This document shows positions 26,255-33,301 of a stretch of DNA of 64,000 bases, piece after piece. Below the pieces are notes generated by a model, which worked only from the letters and a program-made list of their open reading frames with translations, searched no databases and was not told where the DNA came from. The stretch comes from Chitinophaga niabensis (GTDB taxonomy: Bacteria; Bacteroidota; Bacteroidia; Chitinophagales; Chitinophagaceae): positions 1,116,001-1,180,000 of the forward strand of contig NZ_FSRA01000002.1 in assembly GCF_900129465.1 (NCBI RefSeq), written 5' to 3'. A program made the position numbers and the translations under genes. Numbering within the stretch: position 1 is the stretch's first letter; each line of letters begins with the position of its first letter.

Positions 26255-27246
26255 TGTTCGGCAAAACGTTTATCTGTTATGAAATTTTTATCGTTCAGGG
26301 TATTCAGGAAAGCTTTCAGCTGTATTTTTTCCGTTGCTGTTAAAGCAATGCCGTTCTTCAGCATTGGGTCCAATGTGGGCATATCCTTTACTTCATCCGA
26401 GTAGTGGTTCAGTACGGCATCCAGGGAGTAGAACCTGCCATCGTGCATGTAGGGAGCGGTGTAAGCCAGGTTACGGAGACTGGGCACCTTGAATTTGAAC
26501 TTATCCGCCGGGTTGAGTGTGATAGGTTCCCTCCCTTCATCATTGGCTGGCCCTGGCCCGATGCCGTTATTCCTGAAGGAAAGGTCCGTGAACAAGGGTT
26601 CCTGGTGGCAACTGTTGCATTGCTGTTGGAAGATCTGGTAGCCTTGTTGTTCTGCTTCCGTAAAGGTGGTTTTTCGCAGCTTAACGCTATCGTATTTTGA
26701 ATCAGCGCTTACCAGCATCACCATGAACTGGGATAAGGCTTTGAGCATTTTGGCAGAAGTGATCTCCGTGCTGCCGTACGCCCTTTTGAACAGCTCAGGG
26801 TATTGCGGATGGTTGCGAAGCTTGTTCAGCACATTTTCTATGGTTTCATCCATTTCCACCACGTTTGTGATGGGAACAATGGGTTGAAGGTCCAGGTCAA
26901 ACACCCCGCCATCCCACATGAAAGTAGTGTGCCAGGCCATGTTCATAATGGGCGTGGCGTTGCGGTTACCCAGCCGGTCGTCAATACCATGACTGATATC
27001 ATGACCATGATGGGTGAACGCCGCGCTTTGAATATGGCAGCTTCCACAGGAAACGGTATTGTTCCTGGAAAGGCGGGGTTCATAGAATAACTTCCTGCCT
27101 AATTCAAAACCAGCCTGCGTTACGTCCTTTTTGTATACCGTGGGAGGAAAGTTCTCCGGCTGTTTAAAGCCGAAGAAACGTTCCATCAGGTCCTGTTTGG
27201 TACAGGCCAGTATAAATATTGATAATGCTATTAAGAGTTGTTTCAT
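26251..27246 (-). CDS. mbnH: Diheme cytochrome c peroxidase/MauG-family protein (MbnH-like)
   Basis: 331 residues, lipoprotein signal with Cys at 15 (FILAC). Two c-type haem sites: C67-x-x-C70-H71 (SCGSCHIQ) and C210-x-x-C213-H214 (CNSCHQE). The fold is that of bacterial diheme peroxidases (LFYEPRLSRNNTVSCGSCH, TPYMHDGRFYSLDAVLNHY region). Sitting directly after an MbnP-family gene (6-bp gap) marks it as MbnH, the MauG-like enzyme that in methanotrophs oxidises a tryptophan of MbnP to kynurenine so MbnP can bind copper. That role is known for the family and inferred here. It is coupled to the beta-barrel gene. Confidence 0.88.
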   Translation of the reverse strand: MKQLLIALSIFILACTKQDLMERFFGFKQPENFPPTVYKKDVTQAGFELGRKLFYEPRLSRNNTVSCGSCHIQSAAFTHHGHDISHGIDDRLGNRNATPIMNMAWHTTFMWDGGVFDLDLQPIVPITNVVEMDETIENVLNKLRNHPQYPELFKRAYGSTEITSAKMLKALSQFMVMLVSADSKYDSVKLRKTTFTEAEQQGYQIFQQQCNSCHQEPLFTDLSFRNNGIGPGPANDEGREPITLNPADKFKFKVPSLRNLAYTAPYMHDGRFYSLDAVLNHYSDEVKDMPTLDPMLKNGIALTATEKIQLKAFLNTLNDKNFITDKRFAEQ

Positions 27247-27252
27247 GGATCA

Positions 27253-28044
27253 TCAGTTTTCAGTGTGATCGTGATGGAACATGCCGGTGAAGTTGTTGGC
27301 GATCTTCCCGCTGAATTCGCTGAACATCACGGTAGGGTTTGCAGCGATGCTGGCTCCTTTGAATGCTTTCAGAATATCTACCATCAGGTGGATATTCGGT
27401 TGGCGGCCTACCCTCACTTTCGCCACACCACCTGCATTCAGGTCTACGCTGATTGTTCTGATGTTATTGATCGTTGGGGCACTGTAGCCACCGAAGCCAC
27501 CAATATGATATCTGAATTTGCGTTGCCCGCTGGGGTCGATGGGAGCAGCAGCTGCAATCCCTTCCATCCTGAAAAAAATGTAACCACTGTTCCATCCCCA
27601 ATACATACCATCATCATGGCCGCCGGAAGGATCCAGCACACCGGTACGTTTATCGATGTCCATCGTGCTTCTGAGGCTATCCACGCCCAGCACAAAGCTG
27701 ATGCTGGCATAATCTCCCTGGGGCACTTTTACTTTAACGAATTGCGTGGATGGATTGCTTTCTGAGATGAGGAAATAGCTGCTGTCCTGCGGAACAACAT
27801 ATTCCACTCCTGCGGCTGTTTTCACTTTGATATTACTGACGAAATATTGCAGCAGGGAAACATTGAACTGTTCTCCTGCTTCGTTGGAATAATTACCGGT
27901 ATTCAGTTGCAGGTTCTTATCTCCGGCAACATTATCGAATTGGATGCTGAGCGTGGCTTTGGCAGTAGAGTCTGTGGCGATGGAATCTTTTTTACAGGCG
28001 GAGAAAATGAACAGAGATAGGATGAGTAATTTTGCTTGTCGCAT
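27253..28044 (-). CDS. mbnP: MbnP-family copper-binding lipoprotein
   Basis: 263 residues with a lipobox (FIFSAC, Cys 17). The body matches the MbnP family: TLSIQFDNVAGDKNLQLNTG, FNVSLLQYFVSNIKV, a conserved GGHDDGMYWGWNSGYIFFRMEG block (W149, W151), FRYHIGGFGG and a His-rich C-terminus (MFHHDH, H257, H258, H260). In characterised MbnP a Trp near the copper site is converted to kynurenine by MbnH; W149 or W151 are candidates here. ATG at 28044 is used rather than an upstream TTG. No methanobactin genes are seen. Confidence 0.88.
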   Translation of the reverse strand: MRQAKLLILSLFIFSACKKDSIATDSTAKATLSIQFDNVAGDKNLQLNTGNYSNEAGEQFNVSLLQYFVSNIKVKTAAGVEYVVPQDSSYFLISESNPSTQFVKVKVPQGDYASISFVLGVDSLRSTMDIDKRTGVLDPSGGHDDGMYWGWNSGYIFFRMEGIAAAAPIDPSGQRKFRYHIGGFGGYSAPTINNIRTISVDLNAGGVAKVRVGRQPNIHLMVDILKAFKGASIAANPTVMFSEFSGKIANNFTGMFHHDHTEN

Positions 28045-28151
28045 AGTTTTTTGAGTTTTAGGCAATAGAATTCCCGGCCGCGGAATGGCGCAGCAATGGG
28101 CATGACAATAAGGCTTGCGGATGTAAGCTGGACTAAATGTGATGTATGAAA

Positions 28152-28526
28152 CTATGCGGCGGGTGGGTGAAAGATGGTGGCTGATTGATCTATAGGATAT
28201 CCAATGGATATGGGGAAGATGAATGTTTTGTCTAATAAGGTATAAACGTTGGAGAGGGAGTTATCTGTTTTGCAGCTTAGGTAAATGATCTCTTTGCTTT
28301 CCGTTTTTTTAGCAGGGAGCTCCTGTTGCTTCTTTTGTTCTTCTGCAAGTTTCTTAGAAAGCACGCAATTACCGTTACAGTTTAACTGGGGCCTGGTGCG
28401 GTTTTCACAGAGGTTTTGGGCGATGTAGGATTGATTGAGGCAGAACTCCAGCATCACAACATAACGGTCCCCGACCTGGCAGAGCCAGGTGAGAAAGAGG
28501 AACGCAGCTATGATACGTTGATGCAT
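28152..28526 (-). CDS. Small Cys-rich secreted protein (metal-locus associated)
   Basis: 124 residues. The N-terminal hydrophobic segment (IIAAFLFLTWLCQVG) is a signal or anchor. The core contains C-x10-C-x9-C-x3-C (FCLNQSYIAQNLCENRTRPQLNCNGNCVLSKKLAEEQKK), close to a recurring Bacteroidota pattern of the type NxLCENxxxPxLNCNGKCYLSK often found next to TonB receptors. The CNGNC motif suggests metal or disulfide chemistry; function unproven. It sits in the same strand run, 107 bp upstream of mbnP. Confidence 0.72.
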   Translation of the reverse strand: MHQRIIAAFLFLTWLCQVGDRYVVMLEFCLNQSYIAQNLCENRTRPQLNCNGNCVLSKKLAEEQKKQQELPAKKTESKEIIYLSCKTDNSLSNVYTLLDKTFIFPISIGYPIDQSATIFHPPAA

Positions 28527-28613
28527 GCTGTAAAGCTAAGGAATTGGGATGGTTGGTGGGAATGATTTTGGTCAGGTTGATTCAGGAACGACTTTTGAGT
28601 TTCAGGGAAAGCG

Positions 28614-28642
28614 AGCGCTGCCTGTTTTTTGCAGGCAGCGCT
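28614..28642. terminator. Perfect 11-bp stem-loop after the SUOX-like gene
   Basis: agcgctgcctg and caggcagcgct with a 7-base loop, starting 9 bp past the stop of the SUOX-like gene on the minus strand. No real U-tract follows, so it may be an mRNA 3' stabiliser or partial terminator dividing the TonB/SUOX unit from the MbnP unit. Confidence 0.6.
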
Positions 28643-28650
28643 GAAATAAT

Positions 28651-29133
28651 TTAAGGCAGCTTACCTACTTCAATCTCCTGCACCCACTTCACATGCCGTG
28701 CGCCTGTGATCTTATCATTACTGCACACCATCACAAATTGCCCATCTTCTTCAATAGGTTTACCATTCACTTCAAAGACCAGGAAAACATGATCGCCTGT
28801 TGGATTATTGAAGATATCATTCCAGGAGTATAAAGTAGTATAACCATCACTGGCCTTCACCGCGATGTAATACTTCCCTCTTTCTTTATGATTGGGCATG
28901 GTGATCTTTGCGCTGTCCAGTATGCTTTTGAGGCTTACGCCTTTATAGGAATTGAACGTTTTCTTCACATCTCCTGTTGATCCGATGATCTTCAGGTCTT
29001 TCTGTGTTTCAGGTTTAAAGGCTTTGATATTGGAGCGTGTTATTTCAAGAGGGTGTTCTACCAGTCCTTTTACGGTCACTTTATTGGTGACGTTAAAAAG
29101 CGCCGCAATAATTAAGAGTGATTTGATCAGCAT
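28651..29133 (-). CDS. Secreted SUOX-fold (oxidoreductase molybdopterin-binding-like) protein
   Basis: 160 residues with a signal peptide (MLIKSLLIIAALFNVTNKV). The mature part has the fold pattern of the molybdopterin-binding domain of sulfite oxidase-like enzymes: VTVKGLVEHPLEITRSNIKAF, YKGVSLKSILDSAKI, YYIAVKASDGYTTLYSWNDIF and a DGQFVMVCSND...WVQEIEV end. The Mo-ligand cysteine, normally in an LxCxGN-like strand after the first segment, is replaced (KIIGSTGD); the only mature Cys is near the C-terminus. It may bind a ligand rather than catalyse. The start is 10 bp after the TonB receptor stop. Confidence 0.78.
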   Translation of the reverse strand: MLIKSLLIIAALFNVTNKVTVKGLVEHPLEITRSNIKAFKPETQKDLKIIGSTGDVKKTFNSYKGVSLKSILDSAKITMPNHKERGKYYIAVKASDGYTTLYSWNDIFNNPTGDHVFLVFEVNGKPIEEDGQFVMVCSNDKITGARHVKWVQEIEVGKLP

Positions 29134-29143
29134 ATGGTAACGT

Positions 29144-31093
29144 TTAAAGATTGAAAAGTAATTTAGCGAAATAGTTCCGTCCCTGTTCAGGATATCCTTC
29201 CACCAGCATGTAGCTTTTATCAAAGATATTGTTCACCCCGGCGCTGAGCCTTAGAGATGGAATGAAGGCAAAAGAAGCGCCACCATTCAGCAGGAAGAAA
29301 CCGGGCGCCTTGGTGCCATAGCTGGTACTATAACGGAATGAGTTATAAGATCCATCTACATTCAGGTCCAGGCGTTTGATAGTATAGGCAATGATACCAA
29401 CAATCTTATGTTCAGGTACATCGGTAAAGCGGAGCGATTTATTATCCAGGTTTTTGCGGGTAATGTAGGAGTAGTTAATCCCCGCATTTAATCCTGTTGT
29501 TACCAGGTAATTAACGGAAGCTTCACCACCATAAAATTCTGCACGTCCCTTGTTCTGCAATTGAGATTGCCAGCGGGCTGCGGCGGTATCGAATTTAACA
29601 TTGTTCTCTTGTTGGATCACATCGTTGATGCGGCTATAGAACAAAGCGGCCTGTATCCGCAGACGCGAAATGGAAACATCATTATACTTCAGTTCATAAT
29701 GCGTGGCCCTTTCTGCTTTAAGATCAGGATTAGGGATGGCGGTTCCCATGCGATAGGAGTACCTGTCTTTGATTGTTGCAAAGCGGGTCATTCTCCCGAA
29801 AGAGGCCTCCAGGGATTGGGAAGGCGTGAATAGATAAGATAAGCCTGCCTGTATATTCCAGGCGCTGTTCTTATTCGCAGGGAATTGGCTGATCTTTTTG
29901 GTGGTGCTATTATATTCCTCTGCGCCGTCACTTTCCCTTGCATTAAAACTAATGCCTGCGGATGCGCTCAGTTTCCCAGAGAAGCGATGTTCATCCGTAA
30001 GGCCCAGGGAGTAAGTATTGTCAGCTGTTTTTCTCACCGGCTCTCCTGCATTATTTTCCCGGTGGATATCCTTTTTATAATGCAGTGCTGCTTTTAGCGT
30101 ATTAGCTGTACTGAGTGCCCTGCCATATTCTGTATTTCCTCCGAAGCTGTAATCGTCATAGAAACTGGTGAAGGCATAGGGCCTGGTTTGTGTTGTATAT
30201 TTTGCGTCGTCATAACTTTCGAGACGGTTGCGGAACTGGTCATAGAAAGCCCGCACTTTGAGATAGCTGCTGCTGTCCAGTTTGGTGTTTGAGAGGAAAT
30301 AGAGGCTTTGCTTATCCCAGTAAGGCCATTTCCAAAAGCGGGGGCTTTTGAATTGGGAATTGAGGGTATCTTTTCCTGCATATACCGGTGTTCCTTTTTC
30401 GCCATGCTGGTTGATATATCCTATGGCATATTCGCTGTTGGTGTTGGGGGCATAGGCCAGTTTGACATTAACTTTAATGTCGTTATTGTAGGAGTTCTCC
30501 CGTTTAACGCCTTCCGGCAGTTCGAAATAATCCCTTTGAAATTTAGATACACCTGCCTGTACATAAAACTTTTTCCAGCGGCTGCCGATATTTAAAGCAC
30601 AATCATAACCACCGGAAAGCCATCCGAGATTGCCTTGTATTTCTAATTTGCGGACAGGTTGTTTGGATACCAGGTTGATAGCTCCACCCATTGTATTTGG
30701 GCCATACAGCACGGAGGCATTGCCTTTGCTGACAGTGATCTTAGAAAGATCATAGGTAGTAAAGCGGGCAAGGTCTACATATCCGTCATAAGGCACATAA
30801 ACAGGAATACCATCAATGAAAACAGGTACCTGCCGCAGATCAAATCCACGGAGGTACACCACAGATTCATTCCTTGGGCCGATGTTCCCTAAAGTGATCC
30901 CCGGTAACAGATTAAGCACAGTGGCAACGTTCAGGCGTTGCAGTTTGATCATGGTTGCCTGGTTGACAGCGGTGGCGGAATCCTGTTTCTGAGAAGTAAT
31001 TACCACCTCTCCGAGTTGGAAGGTCCGGGATTGGCCATAGGCAAAAGAAGAGATCAGGAAAATGAGAAACGTAGTGGGGAGGCGTGTTTTCAT
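29144..31093 (-). CDS. TonB-dependent outer-membrane receptor
   Basis: 649 residues: signal peptide (about 1-20), plug domain (about 25-150: GEVVITSQKQDSATAVNQATMIKL, YLRGFDLRQVPVFIDGIPVYVPYDGYVDL, VLYGPNTMGGAINLVSKQP) and a 22-strand-type barrel ending YFAKLLFNL with terminal hydrophobic residue. There is no carboxypeptidase-like or STN domain, so it is of the siderophore/metal receptor kind, not SusC. The substrate is unknown; its neighbours (ModE-like regulator upstream, SUOX-like protein 10 bp downstream) suggest molybdate or a metal complex. Confidence 0.92.
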   Translation of the reverse strand: MKTRLPTTFLIFLISSFAYGQSRTFQLGEVVITSQKQDSATAVNQATMIKLQRLNVATVLNLLPGITLGNIGPRNESVVYLRGFDLRQVPVFIDGIPVYVPYDGYVDLARFTTYDLSKITVSKGNASVLYGPNTMGGAINLVSKQPVRKLEIQGNLGWLSGGYDCALNIGSRWKKFYVQAGVSKFQRDYFELPEGVKRENSYNNDIKVNVKLAYAPNTNSEYAIGYINQHGEKGTPVYAGKDTLNSQFKSPRFWKWPYWDKQSLYFLSNTKLDSSSYLKVRAFYDQFRNRLESYDDAKYTTQTRPYAFTSFYDDYSFGGNTEYGRALSTANTLKAALHYKKDIHRENNAGEPVRKTADNTYSLGLTDEHRFSGKLSASAGISFNARESDGAEEYNSTTKKISQFPANKNSAWNIQAGLSYLFTPSQSLEASFGRMTRFATIKDRYSYRMGTAIPNPDLKAERATHYELKYNDVSISRLRIQAALFYSRINDVIQQENNVKFDTAAARWQSQLQNKGRAEFYGGEASVNYLVTTGLNAGINYSYITRKNLDNKSLRFTDVPEHKIVGIIAYTIKRLDLNVDGSYNSFRYSTSYGTKAPGFFLLNGGASFAFIPSLRLSAGVNNIFDKSYMLVEGYPEQGRNYFAKLLFNL

Positions 31094-31176
31094 TATGTAT
31101 TTTTTTGAATAACGCCATAAATATAGACGTTTGTAAAATAGATAATATGGAAAATTCGGCCTTCGTTTTTTGGCTA

Positions 31177-31193
31177 ATGATATTTTAAATCAT
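31177..31193. promoter_or_regulatory. 17-bp dyad upstream of the TonB receptor, candidate operator
   Basis: atgat and atcat arms flank an A/T centre (ATGATATTTTAAATCAT). It lies between the ModE-like gene and the TonB receptor start, where an operator for the receptor would be. It does not match the Escherichia coli ModE box; assignment rests on symmetry and position only. Confidence 0.35.
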
Positions 31194-31214
31194 GCTTTTA
31201 GGGGCCAAAATCGA

Positions 31215-31562
31215 TTAAAAAGAGAGTTGCTTACTGTAAGAATCGAGGAATTTCTGAAAAGCAGTATTGAATGATTTAAACGTTTCAATAGCCCGTAATC
31301 CGGCTTCCGTGAGTTGTGTTTGCCCACCACCTTTACCACCAACATTCATGAGCACAAGTGGATTTTCCGTTTGTTCGTTCATTTGTTTTACAAACTCCCA
31401 GGCCTGCCGGTAGGACATTTTCATAGCCTGTGCCGCCTGACGGATAGAGCCTAGTTCGTGGATCTTTTCCAGCAACTCTACTCTGCCGTAGCCGAGAAAA
31501 GCGCCTTCTTTTCCATCTATCCAGATCCTTCCGTTTGCTTTGAAGTCTTTAGCTTTTGCCAT
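31215..31562 (-). CDS. ModE-like winged-helix regulator (DNA-binding domain only)
   Basis: 115 residues matching the ModE N-terminal winged helix: GRIWIDGKEGAFLGYGRVELLEKIHELGSIRQAAQAMKMSYRQAWEFVKQMNEQ, then VGGKGGGQTQLTEAGLRAIETF. The molybdate-binding Mop/TOBE domains of full ModE are missing, as is common in Bacteroidota. The ATG at 31562 starts the conserved domain. It is 121 bp upstream of the TonB receptor on the same strand and probably controls it. Confidence 0.9.
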   Translation of the reverse strand: MAKAKDFKANGRIWIDGKEGAFLGYGRVELLEKIHELGSIRQAAQAMKMSYRQAWEFVKQMNEQTENPLVLMNVGGKGGGQTQLTEAGLRAIETFKSFNTAFQKFLDSYSKQLSF

Positions 31563-31608
31563 AAGCGTAAAATTATTGCTTTTTGGGAGAATCCGCCATG
31601 GTAGCTTC

Positions 31609-31685
31609 ATCCTTGCTCTATCCTTGCTTCATGTTGCGGCCTGGAGCGGGTTTGAGCTAGTTTGAAGCAAGGATAAAGCAAGGAT
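31609..31685. repeat. Imperfect inverted repeat, 23-bp arms, 31-bp spacer
   Basis: The left arm reads atccttgctctatccttgc plus ttca and the right arm is its complement with one mismatch. Each arm itself contains two copies of atccttgct, so the unit is both tandem and inverted. It may be a dispersed extragenic repeat, a terminator-like hairpin or a protein site. It lies just upstream of the ModE-like start. Confidence 0.8.
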
Positions 31686-31714
31686 TGGTCATTTATTCAC
31701 GGTAAAAAATCGCT

Positions 31715-31770
31715 AAAAACGGCATAAAGTGACAAAAACGGCATAATCGGCAAAAAGCGGCAAAAACGGC
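31715..31770 (+). repeat. Direct repeats of AAAAACGGCATAA
   Basis: Two identical 13-bp copies (31715-31727 and 31734-31746, 19 bp apart) and two degenerate copies (AAAAAGCGGC at 31752, AAAAACGGCC at 31762). They sit immediately upstream of a predicted promoter, on one face or nearly so, and could be a regulator-binding array. Confidence 0.65.
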
Positions 31771-31777
31771 CATCTGA

Positions 31778-31809
31778 TTTCAGGGGCCACTGAATTGAGT
31801 ATACTTTTG
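31778..31809 (+). promoter_or_regulatory. Predicted promoter of the orphan 186-aa gene
   Basis: TACTTTTG (31802-31809) is a perfect TAnnTTTG -7 box; 20 bp upstream is TTTC, a weak -33 TTTG. Transcription from here would leave a leader of about 120 bases. Confidence 0.5.
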
Positions 31810-31933
31810 ATTTGTTGATCGCCGCACAAGGAGCAGTGCTTAAGTGAAACGGGAGGAGCACCCCGGGAAACTTTCTCCTGGCACGGGGATTACAGGGTAA
31901 ACAATTTTATTAACAACTTAAAAAAATTCAAAA

Positions 31934-32494
31934 ATGGCAAACATAAACGAAAACTTGCTCGTCCGCGGCGCAAGGGGTAATGTAGGTAAACAATTCGTTT
32001 ACCGTAAACGCGGAAATAACACGCATATCGCCAGGATGCCGTCCGTCAACAAAGACGCAGTAGCTACAACGAAGCAGATAGAAACCCGCGATCGGTTCGC
32101 ATCGGCAGTATTGTACGCAAAAGGCGCTATTGATTCGGCAGACTTAAAGAGGGAGTACGAAAAAAAGGCCCCATCCGGAAGCTCTGCTTACAACATGGCA
32201 TTCAGGGATTATCTGAAAGCACCTGTTGTAAAAAAGATCGATGTAACAAATTACAATGGCACACCCGGTTCAACGATCGTTGTTCATGCGAAAGATGATT
32301 TCAGGGTAGCTGGCGTAAAGGTGAGCATCTTTGATCCCGGCGGCGTGTTGCTGGAAGAAGGCAATGCATTACTGGACCCGGTTAAACGAGGGCAATGGGT
32401 GTACACGGTTACACAGGCCAACGCCGGGACAGTGATCAGGGCAAAAGCAACAGACCTTCCGGGAAATGAAGGGATGCTGGAGATTTCGCTTTGA
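31934..32494 (+). CDS. Orphan protein of unknown function (DUF6266-like layout)
   Basis: 186 residues, no signal peptide. The N-terminal half (GARGNVGKQFVYRKRGNNTHIARMPSVNK...ATTKQIETRDRFASAVLYAKGAI) resembles the G-x-V-G-x-x-V-x-RG-x-R-x-x-P / T-x-x-Q-x-x-x-R-x-x-F layout I recall from DUF6266-type Bacteroidota proteins; this is a weak resemblance from memory. The C-terminal half (about 105-186) looks like an Ig-like beta sandwich (STIVVHAKDDFRVAGVKVSIFDPGGVLLEEG). It has its own promoter, long leader and terminator. Function unknown. Confidence 0.75.
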   Translation: MANINENLLVRGARGNVGKQFVYRKRGNNTHIARMPSVNKDAVATTKQIETRDRFASAVLYAKGAIDSADLKREYEKKAPSGSSAYNMAFRDYLKAPVVKKIDVTNYNGTPGSTIVVHAKDDFRVAGVKVSIFDPGGVLLEEGNALLDPVKRGQWVYTVTQANAGTVIRAKATDLPGNEGMLEISL

Positions 32495-32521
32495 TGAACA
32501 TTGCTTTTTGACATGAAGCTT

Positions 32522-32556
32522 ATCCCCCGGTGTAAAAGCCGGGGGATGAGTTTTTT
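32522..32556 (+). terminator. Intrinsic terminator of the orphan gene
   Basis: atcccccgg / ccgggggat, 9-bp perfect stem with an 8-base loop, followed by gag and six T. Confidence 0.93.
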
Positions 32557-32557
32557 C

Positions 32558-33037
32558 TCAACCGGCTATTTCCAAGCTAAGTACCCTGCGTGTATAAAAG
32601 CCGGTGTTTATGCGAAGCGTATCCCCAACAGCAGGCTGCAGCACCTCAAATTCTGCCGTTTTTATTTTTATTTCCCCCATTTCGATTAATTCACCGGAGG
32701 GAGTTAAGCCGAGAGCCCAGGTCTCATCATCGGCTTTGCTTATAAGGGAGATCTGTTTTTCGTAGGTGTATTTCCGTTTTGAAAGAACATCCCGTAGCAA
32801 TTTTAAGTAATCCTTTAACATTACCATGAGTAGGATAAGCCCAATGATACCACCAACCACCACTCCTATCCAGTAAGCGTTCATGTCTATTAATCGTCCG
32901 TCCCCTCCCTGAATTACCCTGCGCTGGTGGCCTGGAATAAAAAACACCATTAGCGCCATAAGAACAATAGCCCCCAAAAGCTTCCAGCTTTCTTTGCGGA
33001 ATATACCCTTCAACAGCAGGAATTCCTGTTCATTCAT
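32558..33037 (-). CDS. Membrane protein of unknown function
   Basis: 159 residues with two transmembrane helices (about 19-36 and 54-75) separated by a short loop, then a basic stretch (LRDVLSKRKYTYEKQI) and a cytoplasmic beta-rich domain ending in VLSLEIAG. No family recognised. It is downstream of the tRNA on the minus strand but separated from it by a terminator. Confidence 0.75.
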   Translation of the reverse strand: MNEQEFLLLKGIFRKESWKLLGAIVLMALMVFFIPGHQRRVIQGGDGRLIDMNAYWIGVVVGGIIGLILLMVMLKDYLKLLRDVLSKRKYTYEKQISLISKADDETWALGLTPSGELIEMGEIKIKTAEFEVLQPAVGDTLRINTGFYTRRVLSLEIAG

Positions 33038-33052
33038 CGGACTAAATTATGT

Positions 33053-33092
33053 AAAATAAAAAAGCACTTACAACAGCTGTTATAAGTGCTTT
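33053..33092 (-). terminator. Terminator of the tRNA gene
   Basis: On the minus strand a 10-bp stem (aaagcactta / taagtgcttt, loop of 12) directly follows the tRNA 3' end and is succeeded by a T-rich run (tttttttatttt). Confidence 0.88.
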
Positions 33093-33098
33093 AAAGTG

Positions 33099-33172
33099 TG
33101 GTCCCACTCGGGCTTGAACCAAGGACCCTCTGATTATGAGTCAGATGCTCTAACCAACTGAGCTATAGGACC
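33099..33172 (-). tRNA. tRNA with CAT anticodon (Met, possibly Ile2)
   Basis: The minus strand folds into a full cloverleaf: acceptor GGTCCTA/TGGGACC, D-arm GCTCAGTTGGTTAGAGC, anticodon arm TCTGA-ctCATaa-TCAGA, T-arm CTTGG-TTCAAGC-CCGAG, discriminator A; CCA is not encoded. The CAT anticodon fits elongator tRNA-Met. Ile2 with lysidine-modified CAT cannot be ruled out from sequence alone. A terminator follows. Confidence 0.95.
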
Positions 33173-33286
33173 AGTCCTTGCGGACAAAAATATATATAAA
33201 CTTTAATTGGGCCCTTTTCAGGGACGGCAAAACTAAATATTTTTTAGTCAATCCCCCAAGAATTATTTCTTTTTTCTTCCAGGCCT

Positions 33287-33294
33287 TAACTTTG
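33287..33294 (+). promoter_or_regulatory. Predicted -7 box for the HAD gene (TAACTTTG)
   Basis: Perfect TAnnTTTG, ending 7 bp before the ATG, so a leaderless transcript is likely. The -33 element is not clear. Confidence 0.45.
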
Positions 33295-33301
33295 CGGCAC
33301 C

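Larger units (their letters stand above)
31563..31933. other. Repeat-rich 370-bp intergenic region and leader
   Basis: From left to right: an inverted repeat (31609-31685), A-rich direct repeats (31715-31770), a promoter (31778-31809) and a roughly 120-base leader before the next gene. The leader has short self-complementary parts (gtgct/agcac; aggag/ctcct) that could form a pseudoknot-like structure. No protein gene. Confidence 0.6.

Noticed and set aside
25355..28526. Methanobactin precursor peptide near MbnP/MbnH
   Set aside because: No short frame with the Cys-containing core typical of MbnA was seen, and no MbnB/MbnC-like gene is present in the window.
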